Positions 43,596 to 52,954 are shown, counted from the first letter of the stretch. The stretch is 64,000 nucleotides of DNA from Clostridia bacterium (GCA_017397105.1 JAFQKF010000047.1:1-64000); one strand, 5' to 3'. Translations and numbers: made by a program. The notes: generated by a model from the sequence alone, not told the origin.

Positions 43596-45839
43596 TCAGT
43601 TAACTCTTATAAAATCTCGTGCGTTTACGATAACGCCCTTTGTGTCAAAATCCTTGTCGGTATAATTGACGTAGATAAGTGCACCGTTATCATATTCGGT
43701 AAGGAAAACACCGTCACTTACCTGCAAATGGTCTACGATTCTTGCGTCTCTCAGGTCACCGAGAGCATCGTTTGCCTTGGTGTAAAAATCAGCGGCTGAG
43801 TTAATCCATGAATCGTAATAGAAATCTGAATTCTCTTCAGAGGAGATTTTTTCATAGCACCATTCGTATCCGGGGCACGCGCCGTATTCTATATGGCGCA
43901 GCATTGCCTCCTGAGGGTCATGGTAAAGATTGAGCGGTTTGCCCGAATAATCAATGCTTGAATGAAGGATAAGCTGCACAAAAGGAACCGCCATATATGA
44001 ACCGCTTTCGGAAACTGACGTTTCAAGAGGAAGGTCAACTATAACGTCAACGTTCTTTATAGCGTAAAAGTTGCCGTAAACTGTCATGGTGGGCTTGTTT
44101 GTGGTAAGGGGAGTAATCGCCTGTGAAACGATATCTGCGGTCTGAGCGGTGTTGAATGGCTTCAGGCCGTAGGTTGAGTATAAGGTTGTGCCTACGTCGT
44201 TGAGGCAGAAGCCTGAGAAAGAGTAATAACGGGTGTTCTTAAGTAAATTTTTAACCGTTTTGTCAAGCCCCGAGGGGGAACGGAGGGTTCTGGAATAAAC
44301 CTCGTTGCCGATGTATTTGGACAGGCTGTTGCTGAAATCGGCTTTAAGGCGGTTTCCGTGCAGGTCAACGGCGTTTTCGCTTGAAGAAAATCCCGACGAG
44401 GAAGAAAGCAGGTTAACGTCAAGGAAAAGCTGCATATTCTGCGAATCGACGTAGGAATAAAGCTCCCGGAGTCCGTTTTCAGAGCCGAGCCTTCTGAGAA
44501 TATCCGTAGAGGAATCGATTTCTTTTTGATTTGTTCCGCCGTCAAAAATACCGCAGTAGCGGACATTTACACCGTTTATACCCTTGTTTTTCATATGGGT
44601 GAGCATATCAAGTGCCTGTTCAAAATCGGTAAGGATTCTGAGGAAGCCCGTGTTAGCCGTTGTGTTTGAATATGCGGCGCCGACTACAGTGAGATTCATG
44701 GGAAGATATCCGCCGGATTCAACGGTTCTTGTTGAAAGCACACGGTTTCTTATGAGCTGCTCTCTGCAGGCAGAGGCAAGGCCTGAATACGTAGCGTTTC
44801 CGCCTGAAAGGAAACGGTAGCAAATCTCTATTCCGTCCTCGGAAGAATAGCTTTCGTCCGAAACATAGAGCTTTTCATCCTCGTATTCGTAAGGTGTAAC
44901 GGAGAACTGAGCGTTTACAATATTATACTCGCTGGAGTTGGTTGCCTTGTCAGCATTGATGCAGGCAAGGGCATCGCCTTTTGTGATCAGAGCCACAAAA
45001 GCGGAAGAGGCGTGTTTCATGCCGAAAGCGGGGATGCAGGCGCTGTGCTCATGCTCGTGACCGCTTGCGGCGTCGTTGCCGTAAACCGCAAAGGAGAGAG
45101 GCTCAAAGGAGTCGTCATAAACGGCGGTTTTGATTATTGCACCGCAGCCGTCAGGCACAAGTACGAAGTCATCCTCTTCTGACTGATTGAAAGCGCCGAA
45201 ATAATTAAGAACGTCAAGGTTAATGATTTTTGCATCTGCGTTTCCTGAAAGGTTTTCGTATGAGCATTTTAAATTCATGCTGCCGTCTTCAAGGGTGACT
45301 GCCATTTTTACGCAAAAGGCAATGTCGCTTTTTTCAAAGCTCCGCTTAGATGCAGTGGCGGCATCGGGGAAAAGATTGTAAGTAAAAACAACTCCGTTTT
45401 CAGTCAACTCATATTTTGCGGCTGAAAAAGCAAGGGAATTGTCCTGCGAGTTGAGCTTGTAAATATCTGTATTTGCAAGCACGTCAAGGCTTACCATGTT
45501 TGCTGCGCTCTGCATTGAAGCTGAATCGATATCGGCAGAAAGGAGAGGGAGAGCGCTCCAGCACTGGTTTCCTGCAGTATCAAGAATTGAAAACGAGCAG
45601 CTTTCAGGGTCAACGTAAAGCTGAATAAGCCCCGATTGAGCAGCCTTTACGCTCAGTGCATTCTCTGTTTTGCTGTAATGCAGTACGGGGTCAATTTCGG
45701 CAGGGGTAATTGTGTTGAGGGTTGATACTGATTGCTTTGAACGCGAGCCTGTGCATGAACAGGCGCAAAGCAACACAAGACTTGCCGCAAGAACAGCAGC
45801 AAGCCTTATCAGATATGGATGTTTGTGTTTTTTAATCAT
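43596..45839 (-). CDS. DUF5696-like lipoprotein with glycosidase-like barrel
   Basis: 747 aa. Lipoprotein signal (LAAVLAASLVLLCACSC; several Cys, so the modified one is uncertain). An N-terminal beta-sandwich (about 40-370) is followed by a TIM-barrel-like region ('GINGVNVRYCGIFDGG', 'LFLDVNLLSSSSG', 'FSGFCLNDVGTTLYSTYG', 'VDVIVDLPLE') reminiscent of DUF5696 and distant alpha-galactosidase-type barrels. A carbohydrate-active surface role is plausible, but catalytic residues cannot be fixed. It is third in an operon after a response regulator and a histidine kinase, so it may be a target or sensor partner of that system. Confidence 0.75.
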   Translation of the reverse strand: MIKKHKHPYLIRLAAVLAASLVLLCACSCTGSRSKQSVSTLNTITPAEIDPVLHYSKTENALSVKAAQSGLIQLYVDPESCSFSILDTAGNQCWSALPLLSADIDSASMQSAANMVSLDVLANTDIYKLNSQDNSLAFSAAKYELTENGVVFTYNLFPDAATASKRSFEKSDIAFCVKMAVTLEDGSMNLKCSYENLSGNADAKIINLDVLNYFGAFNQSEEDDFVLVPDGCGAIIKTAVYDDSFEPLSFAVYGNDAASGHEHEHSACIPAFGMKHASSAFVALITKGDALACINADKATNSSEYNIVNAQFSVTPYEYEDEKLYVSDESYSSEDGIEICYRFLSGGNATYSGLASACREQLIRNRVLSTRTVESGGYLPMNLTVVGAAYSNTTANTGFLRILTDFEQALDMLTHMKNKGINGVNVRYCGIFDGGTNQKEIDSSTDILRRLGSENGLRELYSYVDSQNMQLFLDVNLLSSSSGFSSSENAVDLHGNRLKADFSNSLSKYIGNEVYSRTLRSPSGLDKTVKNLLKNTRYYSFSGFCLNDVGTTLYSTYGLKPFNTAQTADIVSQAITPLTTNKPTMTVYGNFYAIKNVDVIVDLPLETSVSESGSYMAVPFVQLILHSSIDYSGKPLNLYHDPQEAMLRHIEYGACPGYEWCYEKISSEENSDFYYDSWINSAADFYTKANDALGDLRDARIVDHLQVSDGVFLTEYDNGALIYVNYTDKDFDTKGVIVNARDFIRVN

Positions 45840-45849
45840 AGCCTGTTCC

Positions 45850-47352
45850 TTAGTCTTTCTCTTTTAAAACTTCAAACCAGAAGGTAACGCCACCGTCTGA
45901 GTTGGTTGCCCCATAGGGCATACCGTGAAGCTCCATGATAGCTTTTACAATGGATAATCCGAGCCCGAAACGGCTTTCGCTTCTGCTGTGAGCGTGGTCT
46001 GCTCTGTAAAAACTGTCCCAAAGCTGGTCAAAATCTTCCTTAGCAATATGCTTACCTGTGTTGTAAACGCTTATACGCCAGCGGTTGCCGCAATCTTTGC
46101 AATTTATTATGATTCTGTTAGGCGAGGCGCAGTGAAAAACAGCGTTTGAAATATAGTTTTTGAGAACGATTTCAATTTTATCCTGCTGTGCGTAACAGTT
46201 AAGATTCTCGGGTATATCGGAAATTACGTTGATTGAATGGTTTGAAAACAGCAGCGAAAAATGGTTGAGCATATCGCTGATTTGCTGAGAAAGGGAGTAA
46301 TTAGTCGGGTTTAGTGACTGCGTTTTACTTTCGAGCATTGATAAGTTAAGAAGTTCAACAACAAGGCTGTTCATCTTTTTGCTTTCTTCAAGTATGATAT
46401 CGCAGTATTCGTTGATAACCTCGGGGTCACTGCTGATGCCGGCGGAAAGACCCTCAGCATAGCCTGAAATTATGGCGATGGGTGTTTTTAATTCATGGGA
46501 AACGTTGTTGATAAAGCGCTTTCTTGCGTTATCAAGAGCAAGTCTGTGCTCAATATCTTTTTCAAGCTGAATGTTTTTTTCCTGCAAATCAACAAGCGTT
46601 GAATCGAGAGTGGAGGAGAGCATATTTATACTTTCGCCAAGCTCGCCTATTTCGTCGTTGCCGTAGGGTCTGCAACGCCTGCCGAATTTAAGCGCCGCCA
46701 TGTCTTTGGTAACGTCGTTCATTTCAACAAGAGGCTTTGTAAACCTTGCAACGTAGAAATAAACTATTATAAGAGTCAACAAAACGATGAAAAGGCATAT
46801 GAAGGTAAAAACGCTCGTTGCCACCTCAACCGTACTGTCAATTGTAGCGGCAGGGGAAAAGATATGCAGGGTTTCGCCTGTGGATATCTGCTTTGAATAA
46901 ACAAGATATTCGGCGCTGGTGGCTATTTTTCTGCGTTTTTCATACGAGCCTTCAATGTCAAAATCGTAAGAGATGACCGGCTGAGTGTTGGCAAATTCCG
47001 ATTCGTTTGAATTGGAGGAAGGGAAATGATTACTGCTCTGGGGCGATGAACCCTCTGCCGAGCGGTATGAAAGAGAACCGTCAGGGTTTATCAGCTCCAG
47101 AGTAACGTTGTTGTTTACAGAGAGTGAATAAAGTTCAAAATAATAAGTAACGCTGTTTGGGGTAAGACGGTCAATATTCTCGGATATTTCAACAAGCGAG
47201 CGTGCGGTGCGGACAACAAGAACGTTGTAAAGCACGGGCTCGGCGGCAAGCACTATAACGAGAAAACAAACCGTAAGAATTGCAACAATGGAAGCAAAAA
47301 GCCGAACACGGATTCTGCTCAGCCTGAATTTTGCTTTTCCTTTCTGTTTCAA
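45850..47352 (-). CDS. sensor histidine kinase
   Basis: 500 aa. Two membrane helices (about 17-39 and 180-202) flank an extracellular sensor domain of about 140 residues; then HAMP (about 203-255), HisKA with phospho-accepting H286 in 'NNVSHELKTPIA', and HATPase with 'VLKNYISNAVFHC' (N box) and 'RFGLGLSIVKAIMELHG' (G box). It phosphorylates the response regulator whose gene overlaps its start by 4 nt. The signal is unknown. Confidence 0.92.
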   Translation of the reverse strand: MKQKGKAKFRLSRIRVRLFASIVAILTVCFLVIVLAAEPVLYNVLVVRTARSLVEISENIDRLTPNSVTYYFELYSLSVNNNVTLELINPDGSLSYRSAEGSSPQSSNHFPSSNSNESEFANTQPVISYDFDIEGSYEKRRKIATSAEYLVYSKQISTGETLHIFSPAATIDSTVEVATSVFTFICLFIVLLTLIIVYFYVARFTKPLVEMNDVTKDMAALKFGRRCRPYGNDEIGELGESINMLSSTLDSTLVDLQEKNIQLEKDIEHRLALDNARKRFINNVSHELKTPIAIISGYAEGLSAGISSDPEVINEYCDIILEESKKMNSLVVELLNLSMLESKTQSLNPTNYSLSQQISDMLNHFSLLFSNHSINVISDIPENLNCYAQQDKIEIVLKNYISNAVFHCASPNRIIINCKDCGNRWRISVYNTGKHIAKEDFDQLWDSFYRADHAHSRSESRFGLGLSIVKAIMELHGMPYGATNSDGGVTFWFEVLKEKD

Positions 47353-48041
47353 TTCTTGTTCACCTCGATTTTATATCCGATTCCGTAAATCGTTTTAAGA
47401 TGAGCTTCTCCCCAGTTGCCAAGCTTGGTTCTCAGCCTTGCAACGTGCGAGTCAACCGTTCTCGGGTCACCGACAAAATCAATGCCCCAGATATCGTCGA
47501 GCAGCTGCTCTCTGGAATATGTTCTTCCGGGATTCGAGGAGAGCTTGAGAAGGATGTTGTATTCTTTGATGGTAAGGTCGGTTTTAGCTCCGTCAAGGGT
47601 GACTTCATGGGCAGGAATGTTGATTGACAGGGTGCCGATTGTAACGATTTCCTGCTTACCGGCGGAGACTTCTCGGCTTTCCGAGCGCTTAAGCAGAGCC
47701 TCAATTCTTTTAACAAGCACAGAAGGGCTGAAGGGCTTTGTAACGTAATCGTCACCGCCGGCTTCAAAACCGTTGAGCTCATCAAATTCCTGGCTTCTTG
47801 CCGTAAGGAAAAGCACGGGGATGTCGGAAACTCTGCGGATTCGTCTGCAAACCTCCCAGCCGTCAAGCTCAGGCATCATGATGTCAAGCACGGCAAGGTC
47901 AATGTCATTGCAGGAGTTGAAAATCTGAATGGCTTTTTCTCCGTTATCAGCTTCTACGGTTTCGTAGCCGCTTTTTTTCAGGAAATCGCAAACAAGCCTT
48001 CTGATGAGGGCTTCGTCATCCGCTATAAGAATCTTTTTCAT
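47349..48041 (-). CDS. OmpR/PhoB-type response regulator
   Basis: 230 aa. Receiver domain with 'IADDEALIRR', phospho-acceptor D53 in 'LAVLDIMMPELDGW', and K102 in 'YVTKPF'; winged-helix DNA-binding domain (about 130-228, 'LTIKEYNILLKLSSNPGRTYSREQLLDDIWG', 'RTVDSHVARLRTKL'). First gene of an operon continuing with its kinase and a lipoprotein. ATG after AGGTGGTGCGAAC. Confidence 0.93.
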   Translation of the reverse strand: MKKILIADDEALIRRLVCDFLKKSGYETVEADNGEKAIQIFNSCNDIDLAVLDIMMPELDGWEVCRRIRRVSDIPVLFLTARSQEFDELNGFEAGGDDYVTKPFSPSVLVKRIEALLKRSESREVSAGKQEIVTIGTLSINIPAHEVTLDGAKTDLTIKEYNILLKLSSNPGRTYSREQLLDDIWGIDFVGDPRTVDSHVARLRTKLGNWGEAHLKTIYGIGYKIEVNKN

Positions 48042-48083
48042 TTTGTTCGCACCACCTGTAAAAATTAAGCCATTAATACTGGT

Positions 48084-48113
48084 ATTTTACCATAATTAAT
48101 GTTGATAAATCAA
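48084..48113 (-). promoter_or_regulatory. possible promoter of the two-component operon
   Basis: Minus strand: TTGATT (48113-48108), 18-bp spacer ending ATGG, TAAAAT (48089-48084), an extended -10 pattern. Confidence 0.5.
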
Positions 48114-48172
48114 GTATATAAGGTAAGTAATATGAAAACTTGGTAAAAATATTAAGAAAAAATTAAAAAAAG

Positions 48173-48201
48173 CTTGTTTTTGAGAAACAACTATTTTATA
48201 A
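48173..48201 (+). promoter_or_regulatory. promoter of the Nudix gene
   Basis: TTGTTT (48173-48178), 17-bp spacer, TATAAT (48196-48201), 50 bp before the start. Confidence 0.65.
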
Positions 48202-48251
48202 TAGAAAAGTATTTATCTTGGGCGTATGCCCTTCTGAAAGGCGGAATGTTG

Positions 48252-48986
48252 ATGCTCGGCAAATATGTCAGAGTCAGGGTTACCAACCCCATCCATTCCC
48301 TGAACAGACAGTTTGGATTCACTTATCAGCTCAATTTCGGAGTCATTGAAGGTAAAAAGAGATATGATTCCAACGCATCGGGCGCTTACATTATGGGTAT
48401 CAACCATCTTGTAAGAACCTTTGACGGCAGAGTAATCGGCGTAATCAAGCGTGCGGACGGCTCCGCACCCGTTTATGTTGTTGCTCCCAAAAACATGAAG
48501 TTCATTTCCTATCAGATTGAAGATGCGCTTGCTTTTGCCGAAAAGGGCAGGGATTATAAGCTTGAGTGTCTTTATGAACGTTCATGCGGTGCGGTAGTTT
48601 ACAGAATTATCAATTCTGAGCTGAGGTTTCTTCTGATTAAAAACAGAAGAAGCGCACACTGGGGATTTCCCAAAGGTCATGTTGAAAAAGGCGAAACCTC
48701 TGAGGAAACCGCAAAAAGAGAGGTGCTTGAGGAAACGGGAATACATATCCAGATTATTCCTCAGTTTGCTTCAAAATCCGAATACACTATTCAGGGTAAG
48801 GTAGAAAAATCGGTAATAATTTATCTTGCAAAAACCCGTGATACGCAAACAATTATCCAAAGAGAAGAAATTGAAGATTACATCTGGCTTAACTATGACA
48901 GAGCAATGGAAATGCTCCGCTTTGTCAATGACAGAAACATTCTTCGCAATGCAAATGAGTTTATTAAGAATCAGAAGCTTGTGTGA
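48252..48986 (+). CDS. Nudix hydrolase with N-terminal extension
   Basis: 244 aa from ATG at 48252; AAAGGCGG is 7 nt upstream, whereas the ATG at 48246 is too close and more upstream starts lie in the promoter. The N-terminal ~105 residues ('YVRVRVTNPIHSLNRQFGFTY...') form a small beta domain also known from inorganic pyrophosphatase/Nudix-type relatives in Clostridia but of unknown role. The Nudix box follows at about residues 140-162: 'GFPKGHVEKGETSEETAKRE' then 'VLEETGI'. Substrate could be a dinucleoside polyphosphate or other NDP-X. Followed by a small membrane protein gene. Confidence 0.88.
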   Translation: MLGKYVRVRVTNPIHSLNRQFGFTYQLNFGVIEGKKRYDSNASGAYIMGINHLVRTFDGRVIGVIKRADGSAPVYVVAPKNMKFISYQIEDALAFAEKGRDYKLECLYERSCGAVVYRIINSELRFLLIKNRRSAHWGFPKGHVEKGETSEETAKREVLEETGIHIQIIPQFASKSEYTIQGKVEKSVIIYLAKTRDTQTIIQREEIEDYIWLNYDRAMEMLRFVNDRNILRNANEFIKNQKLV

Positions 48987-49007
48987 GCTTTTAGGAGGTA
49001 AGGAAAA

Positions 49008-49511
49008 ATGACTGAAATGCTCGCAGATTATTTTGTTGAGCTTTTTAACGGTAAATTACCGTCAGAGGTTATAGTTTTCTTTATCTCTATGCTTCCTGTG
49101 GTAGAGCTTAGAGGCGGAATGATAGCGGCAAAGCTGCTGGACGTTGAGCTTGTAAGGGCTTTCATAATCTGCTATATCGGCAACCTGATTCCCATTCCTT
49201 TTATCCTGCTTTTTATAAGGAAGATATTTGCTTTTTTGCGTGATAAAAAAGGTTTTTCAAAAATTATAAGAAAGCTTGAGGAAAGCTCAAGGGATAAGGG
49301 CAAAAAAGCCCTCAGATGGAAAGGCTTCGGCTTGCTTTTATTCGTAGCAATTCCTCTTCCCGGCACGGGCGGATGGACGGGCGCTCTTGTAGCGGCGCTT
49401 ATGGATATGCGCATGAAGATTTCTTTGCCGCTTATAGCTTTGGGCGTGCTTATAGCAAATCTTATCATGACTGCTTTTTCTTACGGTCTGCTGGATTTTA
49501 TCGGTTTATAA
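49008..49511 (+). CDS. COG2426 small multidrug-export-like membrane protein
   Basis: 167 aa, about four membrane helices. 'MLPVVELRGGMIAAKLL', 'GNLIPIPFILLFIRKI' and 'IPLPGTGGWTGALVAALM' are hallmarks of the COG2426 / 'putative small multi-drug export protein' family. Transport activity is annotated by family name only and is poorly established. GGAGGTAAGGAAAA precedes the ATG; cotranscribed with the Nudix gene and followed by a terminator. Confidence 0.88.
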   Translation: MTEMLADYFVELFNGKLPSEVIVFFISMLPVVELRGGMIAAKLLDVELVRAFIICYIGNLIPIPFILLFIRKIFAFLRDKKGFSKIIRKLEESSRDKGKKALRWKGFGLLLFVAIPLPGTGGWTGALVAALMDMRMKISLPLIALGVLIANLIMTAFSYGLLDFIGL

Positions 49512-49522
49512 AAAAGTTGAAG

Positions 49523-49553
49523 CGGAGAAACGCCTTTTGTTTCTCCGTTTTTT
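49523..49553 (+). terminator. intrinsic terminator
   Basis: A 9-bp stem (49523-49531 with 49539-49547) followed by TTTTTT. Confidence 0.85.
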
Positions 49554-49563
49554 ATTTATTATG

Positions 49564-49592
49564 TTGAAACTGAAAAGCTGATGTGGTAAAAT
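49564..49592 (+). promoter_or_regulatory. promoter of the TIM-barrel/rlmA pair
   Basis: TTGAAA (49564-49569), 17-bp spacer, TAAAAT (49587-49592), with the same TGATGTGG before the -10 as the thyA promoter. Confidence 0.7.
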
Positions 49593-49619
49593 TTATTAAA
49601 AATAAAAGGCGGTGTCGGT

Positions 49620-50498
49620 ATGAAGCTTGTAACTCAGACGGATGTTGTGGCAACCAGATTTTCTGATGAAATTGCAGTCAGAAAGATTTGTGAGGCGGAT
49701 TTTGACGGAATTGATTATTCATTGTTTGCAATGAAGCACGATGATAATATTCTCAACTCTTCCGCATATTTAACCCACGTCAGGAATCTGCGTAAAATTG
49801 CCGACGGTTACGGCAAAACCTTTGAGCAGAGCCATGCGCCGTTTCCGTCTTACAGGGTTAATAACGTTGATAATTATAACGAAAAAACCTTTGACCGTAT
49901 AAAGCGTTCTCTTGAAATTTCGGCGGAGCTTGGGGTCAAAATCTGCGTCGTTCATCCCAGTGCCATAGGTGAGGGTCAGTTTGAGTTCAATATTGATTTT
50001 TACAATAAACTTGCGCCTTTTGCAAAGGAATACGGCGTAAAGATTGCGCTGGAGAATATGTGGGGCTCGGCAACTGTTGACGGTAAGAGGAAAATCGTTC
50101 CCAATATATGCAGCGTTGCAGAGGATTTCAATCGCTATGTTGATGCGCTTGACCCTGAGATTTTTACAGCCTGCCTTGATTTGGGTCATTGCGGTCTTGT
50201 AGGCGATGATGCGGCAAATATGCTCAGAGAGATGGGTAACAAGCGTGTAACCGCTCTGCATATACACGATAATGATTTTGAGCACGACTCTCATACAATT
50301 CCCTATCTTTGTGATATGGATTGGGATTCAATCCTCAGAGCGCTCGGTGAGATTGATTATAAGGGCAACTTTACTTATGAGGCGGACCGTTTCCTTGATG
50401 AATTCCCGCTTGAGCTCATAAGCACGGTTTATGATTTTATGGCTAAAATCGGCCGTTATATGATAAGTGGAATTGAAAAGTACAGGGTGAAAGAGTGA
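49620..50498 (+). CDS. sugar phosphate isomerase/epimerase-like TIM-barrel protein
   Basis: 292 aa, xylose-isomerase-like barrel: 'ADFDGIDYSLFAM', 'FEQSHAPFPSYR', 'VKICVVHPSA', 'GVKIALENMWG' (metal Glu), 'TACLDLGHCGL', 'ALHIHDND' and 'GNFTYEADRF' (second Glu). Third member of this superfamily in the window and not closely similar to the other two. Overlaps the rlmA start by ATGA. Substrate unknown. Confidence 0.85.
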   Translation: MKLVTQTDVVATRFSDEIAVRKICEADFDGIDYSLFAMKHDDNILNSSAYLTHVRNLRKIADGYGKTFEQSHAPFPSYRVNNVDNYNEKTFDRIKRSLEISAELGVKICVVHPSAIGEGQFEFNIDFYNKLAPFAKEYGVKIALENMWGSATVDGKRKIVPNICSVAEDFNRYVDALDPEIFTACLDLGHCGLVGDDAANMLREMGNKRVTALHIHDNDFEHDSHTIPYLCDMDWDSILRALGEIDYKGNFTYEADRFLDEFPLELISTVYDFMAKIGRYMISGIEKYRVKE

Positions 50499-51319
50499 TG
50501 TCGGTTTTTGTTTGTCCCGTATGTTCAAAGCCGCTTGATAAAGACGGTTCTTCGCTCAGGTGTGAAAACAGGCACTGTTACGATATTGCAAAGCAGGGTT
50601 ACGTAAACCTGCTTATGTCGCAGAAATCCTCTGCAAAGCGCCATGGGGATGATAAGCTTATGGTTGCCTCACGCAGGGATTTCCTTGATAAAGGGTATTA
50701 TCTTTGCCTGAGAGATGCGTTGTGCGATACGGCGGTGCGTTTTGTAAAGGAAAAGGTAACTGCGCTCGATGCAGGCTGCGGAGAGGGCTGGTACACTTAT
50801 GCCATAGCGCAAGCACTTGAAGAGAACGGTGCACAAGTCAGAATGGCAGGGATTGATATTTCAAAGCAGGCTCTTATTTATGCCGCAAAAAGGAGCAAAA
50901 AAATCGAGCTTGCGGCGGCAGGTGTTTTTAATCTGCCTCTTGCCGGAAGCTCGTGTGATATGGTGTTCAACGTTTTTGCTCCCTGTGCACCTGAAGAGTT
51001 TTCAAGAGTGCTCAGCGATGACGGTGTGCTCATAAGGGCTGTGCCGCTTGAGAATCATTTGCTTGCGTTCAAAGAGCATATATATGATAACGTTTACCCC
51101 AATAAGGTTGAAGACTTTGAGGTAAACGGATTCAGACTTCTTGAAAAGCAGGAAATACGCAAAACTCTTACGCTTGATAACAATGAAGATATAATGAATC
51201 TTTTCAGAATGACTCCGTATTATTACAAAACAAGCACAGCCGACCAGGCTAAGGTTGCCGCACTTGCACGGCTTGAAACTCAGCTTGAATTCGGTGTGCT
51301 TGTATACAGTAAGATTTAA
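50495..51319 (+). CDS. rlmA: 23S rRNA (guanine-N1)-methyltransferase RlmA family
   Basis: 274 aa. N-terminal zinc-binding motif 'CPVCSKPLDKDGSSLRCENRH' (C-x2-C ... C-x3-H), typical of RlmA, followed by 'DIAKQGYVNLL', 'GDDKLMVASRRDFLDKGYY', and a class I SAM-binding motif 'ALDAGCGEGWYT'. The target in this family is a guanine of 23S rRNA helix 35 (G745 or G748 by subtype); the subtype is not decided. Stops three bases from the convergent DUF1667 gene. Confidence 0.9.
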   Translation: MMSVFVCPVCSKPLDKDGSSLRCENRHCYDIAKQGYVNLLMSQKSSAKRHGDDKLMVASRRDFLDKGYYLCLRDALCDTAVRFVKEKVTALDAGCGEGWYTYAIAQALEENGAQVRMAGIDISKQALIYAAKRSKKIELAAAGVFNLPLAGSSCDMVFNVFAPCAPEEFSRVLSDDGVLIRAVPLENHLLAFKEHIYDNVYPNKVEDFEVNGFRLLEKQEIRKTLTLDNNEDIMNLFRMTPYYYKTSTADQAKVAALARLETQLEFGVLVYSKI

Positions 51320-51322
51320 TCG

Positions 51323-51685
51323 TTATGCCTCGGGGCAGTGGTTGGTTGCAATTATATCAACTCCTGTGCCGAGGATGTTTTTTATAAGGATATCTCCGAG
51401 CTTTACGGGAGCCTTGGCGGTGATTTTTGCAATCTCCGTTGCGCAGTCAAGCAGCTTTTCTTTAGGAATATTACCTGCCGATTTGCAGGGCACAACGGGG
51501 AGAATTCCGCCCGATACCTTTACGGTTGAGGTAAAGCTTCTTACGGGATTTGTGCACTCTGTTTTGGCGTAATCAATACCTCTTTTGCAGGTGTTGCCCG
51601 TAACGGATAAAACCTCACCCGAATCGGATAATTCAACGCTTAACGCGCAGCCCATAGGGCACGCAACGCAAACTATATTTTTCAC
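51323..51685 (-). CDS. DUF1667 protein
   Basis: 120 aa. N-terminal 'CVACPMGCALSV' and 'VTGNTCKRGIDYA' cysteines, then 'ECTNPVRSFTSTVKV' and a C-terminal domain: the DUF1667 family, which travels with anaerobic glycerol-3-phosphate dehydrogenase-like flavoproteins. The cysteines suggest an Fe-S or metal site. It is the last gene of a three-gene operon, and probably a small electron-transfer or assembly subunit of the two flavoproteins upstream. Confidence 0.88.
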   Translation of the reverse strand: MKNIVCVACPMGCALSVELSDSGEVLSVTGNTCKRGIDYAKTECTNPVRSFTSTVKVSGGILPVVPCKSAGNIPKEKLLDCATEIAKITAKAPVKLGDILIKNILGTGVDIIATNHCPEA

Positions 51686-51690
51686 AGTGA

Positions 51691-52944
51691 TTACACCTCC
51701 ACGGATATTTCGATAGTGTCGCCTTCACTCATTGTGCAAAGAGTTTCGTTTTTAACCGTCACGCTTTCCATTTCGCCGGGAGCGAGGCGGATTTTTTTGC
51801 GCCTTAGGATTTCGTTGCCTGCGCATTTTACAACTACGCTTGCGTTTTTGAAAACGTCACCCACTCTGAAGTAGAGCTTGACGTCTTCGCCGCAGTTTAG
51901 GTTTACTCTTTGCGGTACGATATAACGCACCGCACCCCGTCCCTTGGTAACGGCATATTTTTCGTTTGCAATCTTGCCCTGCGCATACTTTGCCGCACCT
52001 TCTCCTGCGGTGTAGCTTTCCAGGGTTACGTAATCCACAAGGTCATGCACGTGAAGCACGTTTCCGCAGGCAAAAACGCCTGCCTGAGTAGTCTGCCTGG
52101 ATTCGTTTACTATTGCGCCGCCGGTTACGGGGTCGATTTCAATTCCTGCAGCTCTCGTAAGCTCGTTTTCGGGGATAAGACCTACGGAAAGCAGCAACGT
52201 ATCACACTCAATGAATTGCTCTGATTCTTTAATGGGTCGGCGGTTTTCGTCAACCTTTGCAATAGTAACACCTTCAAGACGTTCTGAGCCGTGGATTCTT
52301 GTTACCGTGCAGCTCAGGTGCAGAGGAATATTGAAATCGTCAAGGCACTGAACGATGTTTCTTGTAAGACCGCTTGAATAGGGCATAAGCTCGCAGACGC
52401 ATTTAACTTCTGCCCCTTCAAGGGTCATTCTTCTCGCCATTATAAGACCGATATCGCCTGAACCGAGAATTACTACCTTTTTGCCCGGCATATATCCGTC
52501 AATATTCACGAATTTCTGCGCTGTGCCTGCAGACATAATGCCTGAGCATCTTGTGCCTGCGGTGTTGAGTGCTCCTCTGGGGCGCTCTCTGCATCCCATG
52601 GCGAGTATAACCGCTTTTGCCTTGATTTCAAGCAGACCGTCGGTGCTGTTAACGGCAGTGACCGTGTTGTCACCCGATATGTCGAGCACCATAGTGTCGG
52701 TTTTATATTCAATTGAGAGAGTGTTGATTTTTTCAATGAATCTGTCAGCGTATTCGGGGCCTGAAAGCTCCTCACCGAAATAGTGAAGCCCGAAGCCTGT
52801 GTGGATACATTGCTCGAGGATGCCGCCGAGTGTTTCAGCGCGTTCGAGTATAAGAATACTGTCCGTGCCGCATTCTTTTGCTTTTATGGCTGCAGCCATG
52901 CCTGCAGGGCCGCCGCCCACAACAACTATATCATAGTTCAACAT
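51691..52944 (-). CDS. FAD/NAD(P)-dependent oxidoreductase
   Basis: 417 aa from ATG at 52944 (GAGGTGGCAGTT upstream). FAD loop 'VVVGGGPAGMAAAIKAKECG', central 'VILAMGCRERPRGA', second dinucleotide site 'VVILGSGDIGLIMARRMTLEG', and 'GVFACGNVLHVHDLVD'. In clostridial three-gene sets this protein partners the GlpA-like enzyme and DUF1667 and passes electrons to or from NAD(P). The C-terminal ~90 residues form an extra small beta domain. Confidence 0.88.
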   Translation of the reverse strand: MLNYDIVVVGGGPAGMAAAIKAKECGTDSILILERAETLGGILEQCIHTGFGLHYFGEELSGPEYADRFIEKINTLSIEYKTDTMVLDISGDNTVTAVNSTDGLLEIKAKAVILAMGCRERPRGALNTAGTRCSGIMSAGTAQKFVNIDGYMPGKKVVILGSGDIGLIMARRMTLEGAEVKCVCELMPYSSGLTRNIVQCLDDFNIPLHLSCTVTRIHGSERLEGVTIAKVDENRRPIKESEQFIECDTLLLSVGLIPENELTRAAGIEIDPVTGGAIVNESRQTTQAGVFACGNVLHVHDLVDYVTLESYTAGEGAAKYAQGKIANEKYAVTKGRGAVRYIVPQRVNLNCGEDVKLYFRVGDVFKNASVVVKCAGNEILRRKKIRLAPGEMESVTVKNETLCTMSEGDTIEISVEV

Positions 52945-52954
52945 AACTGCCACC

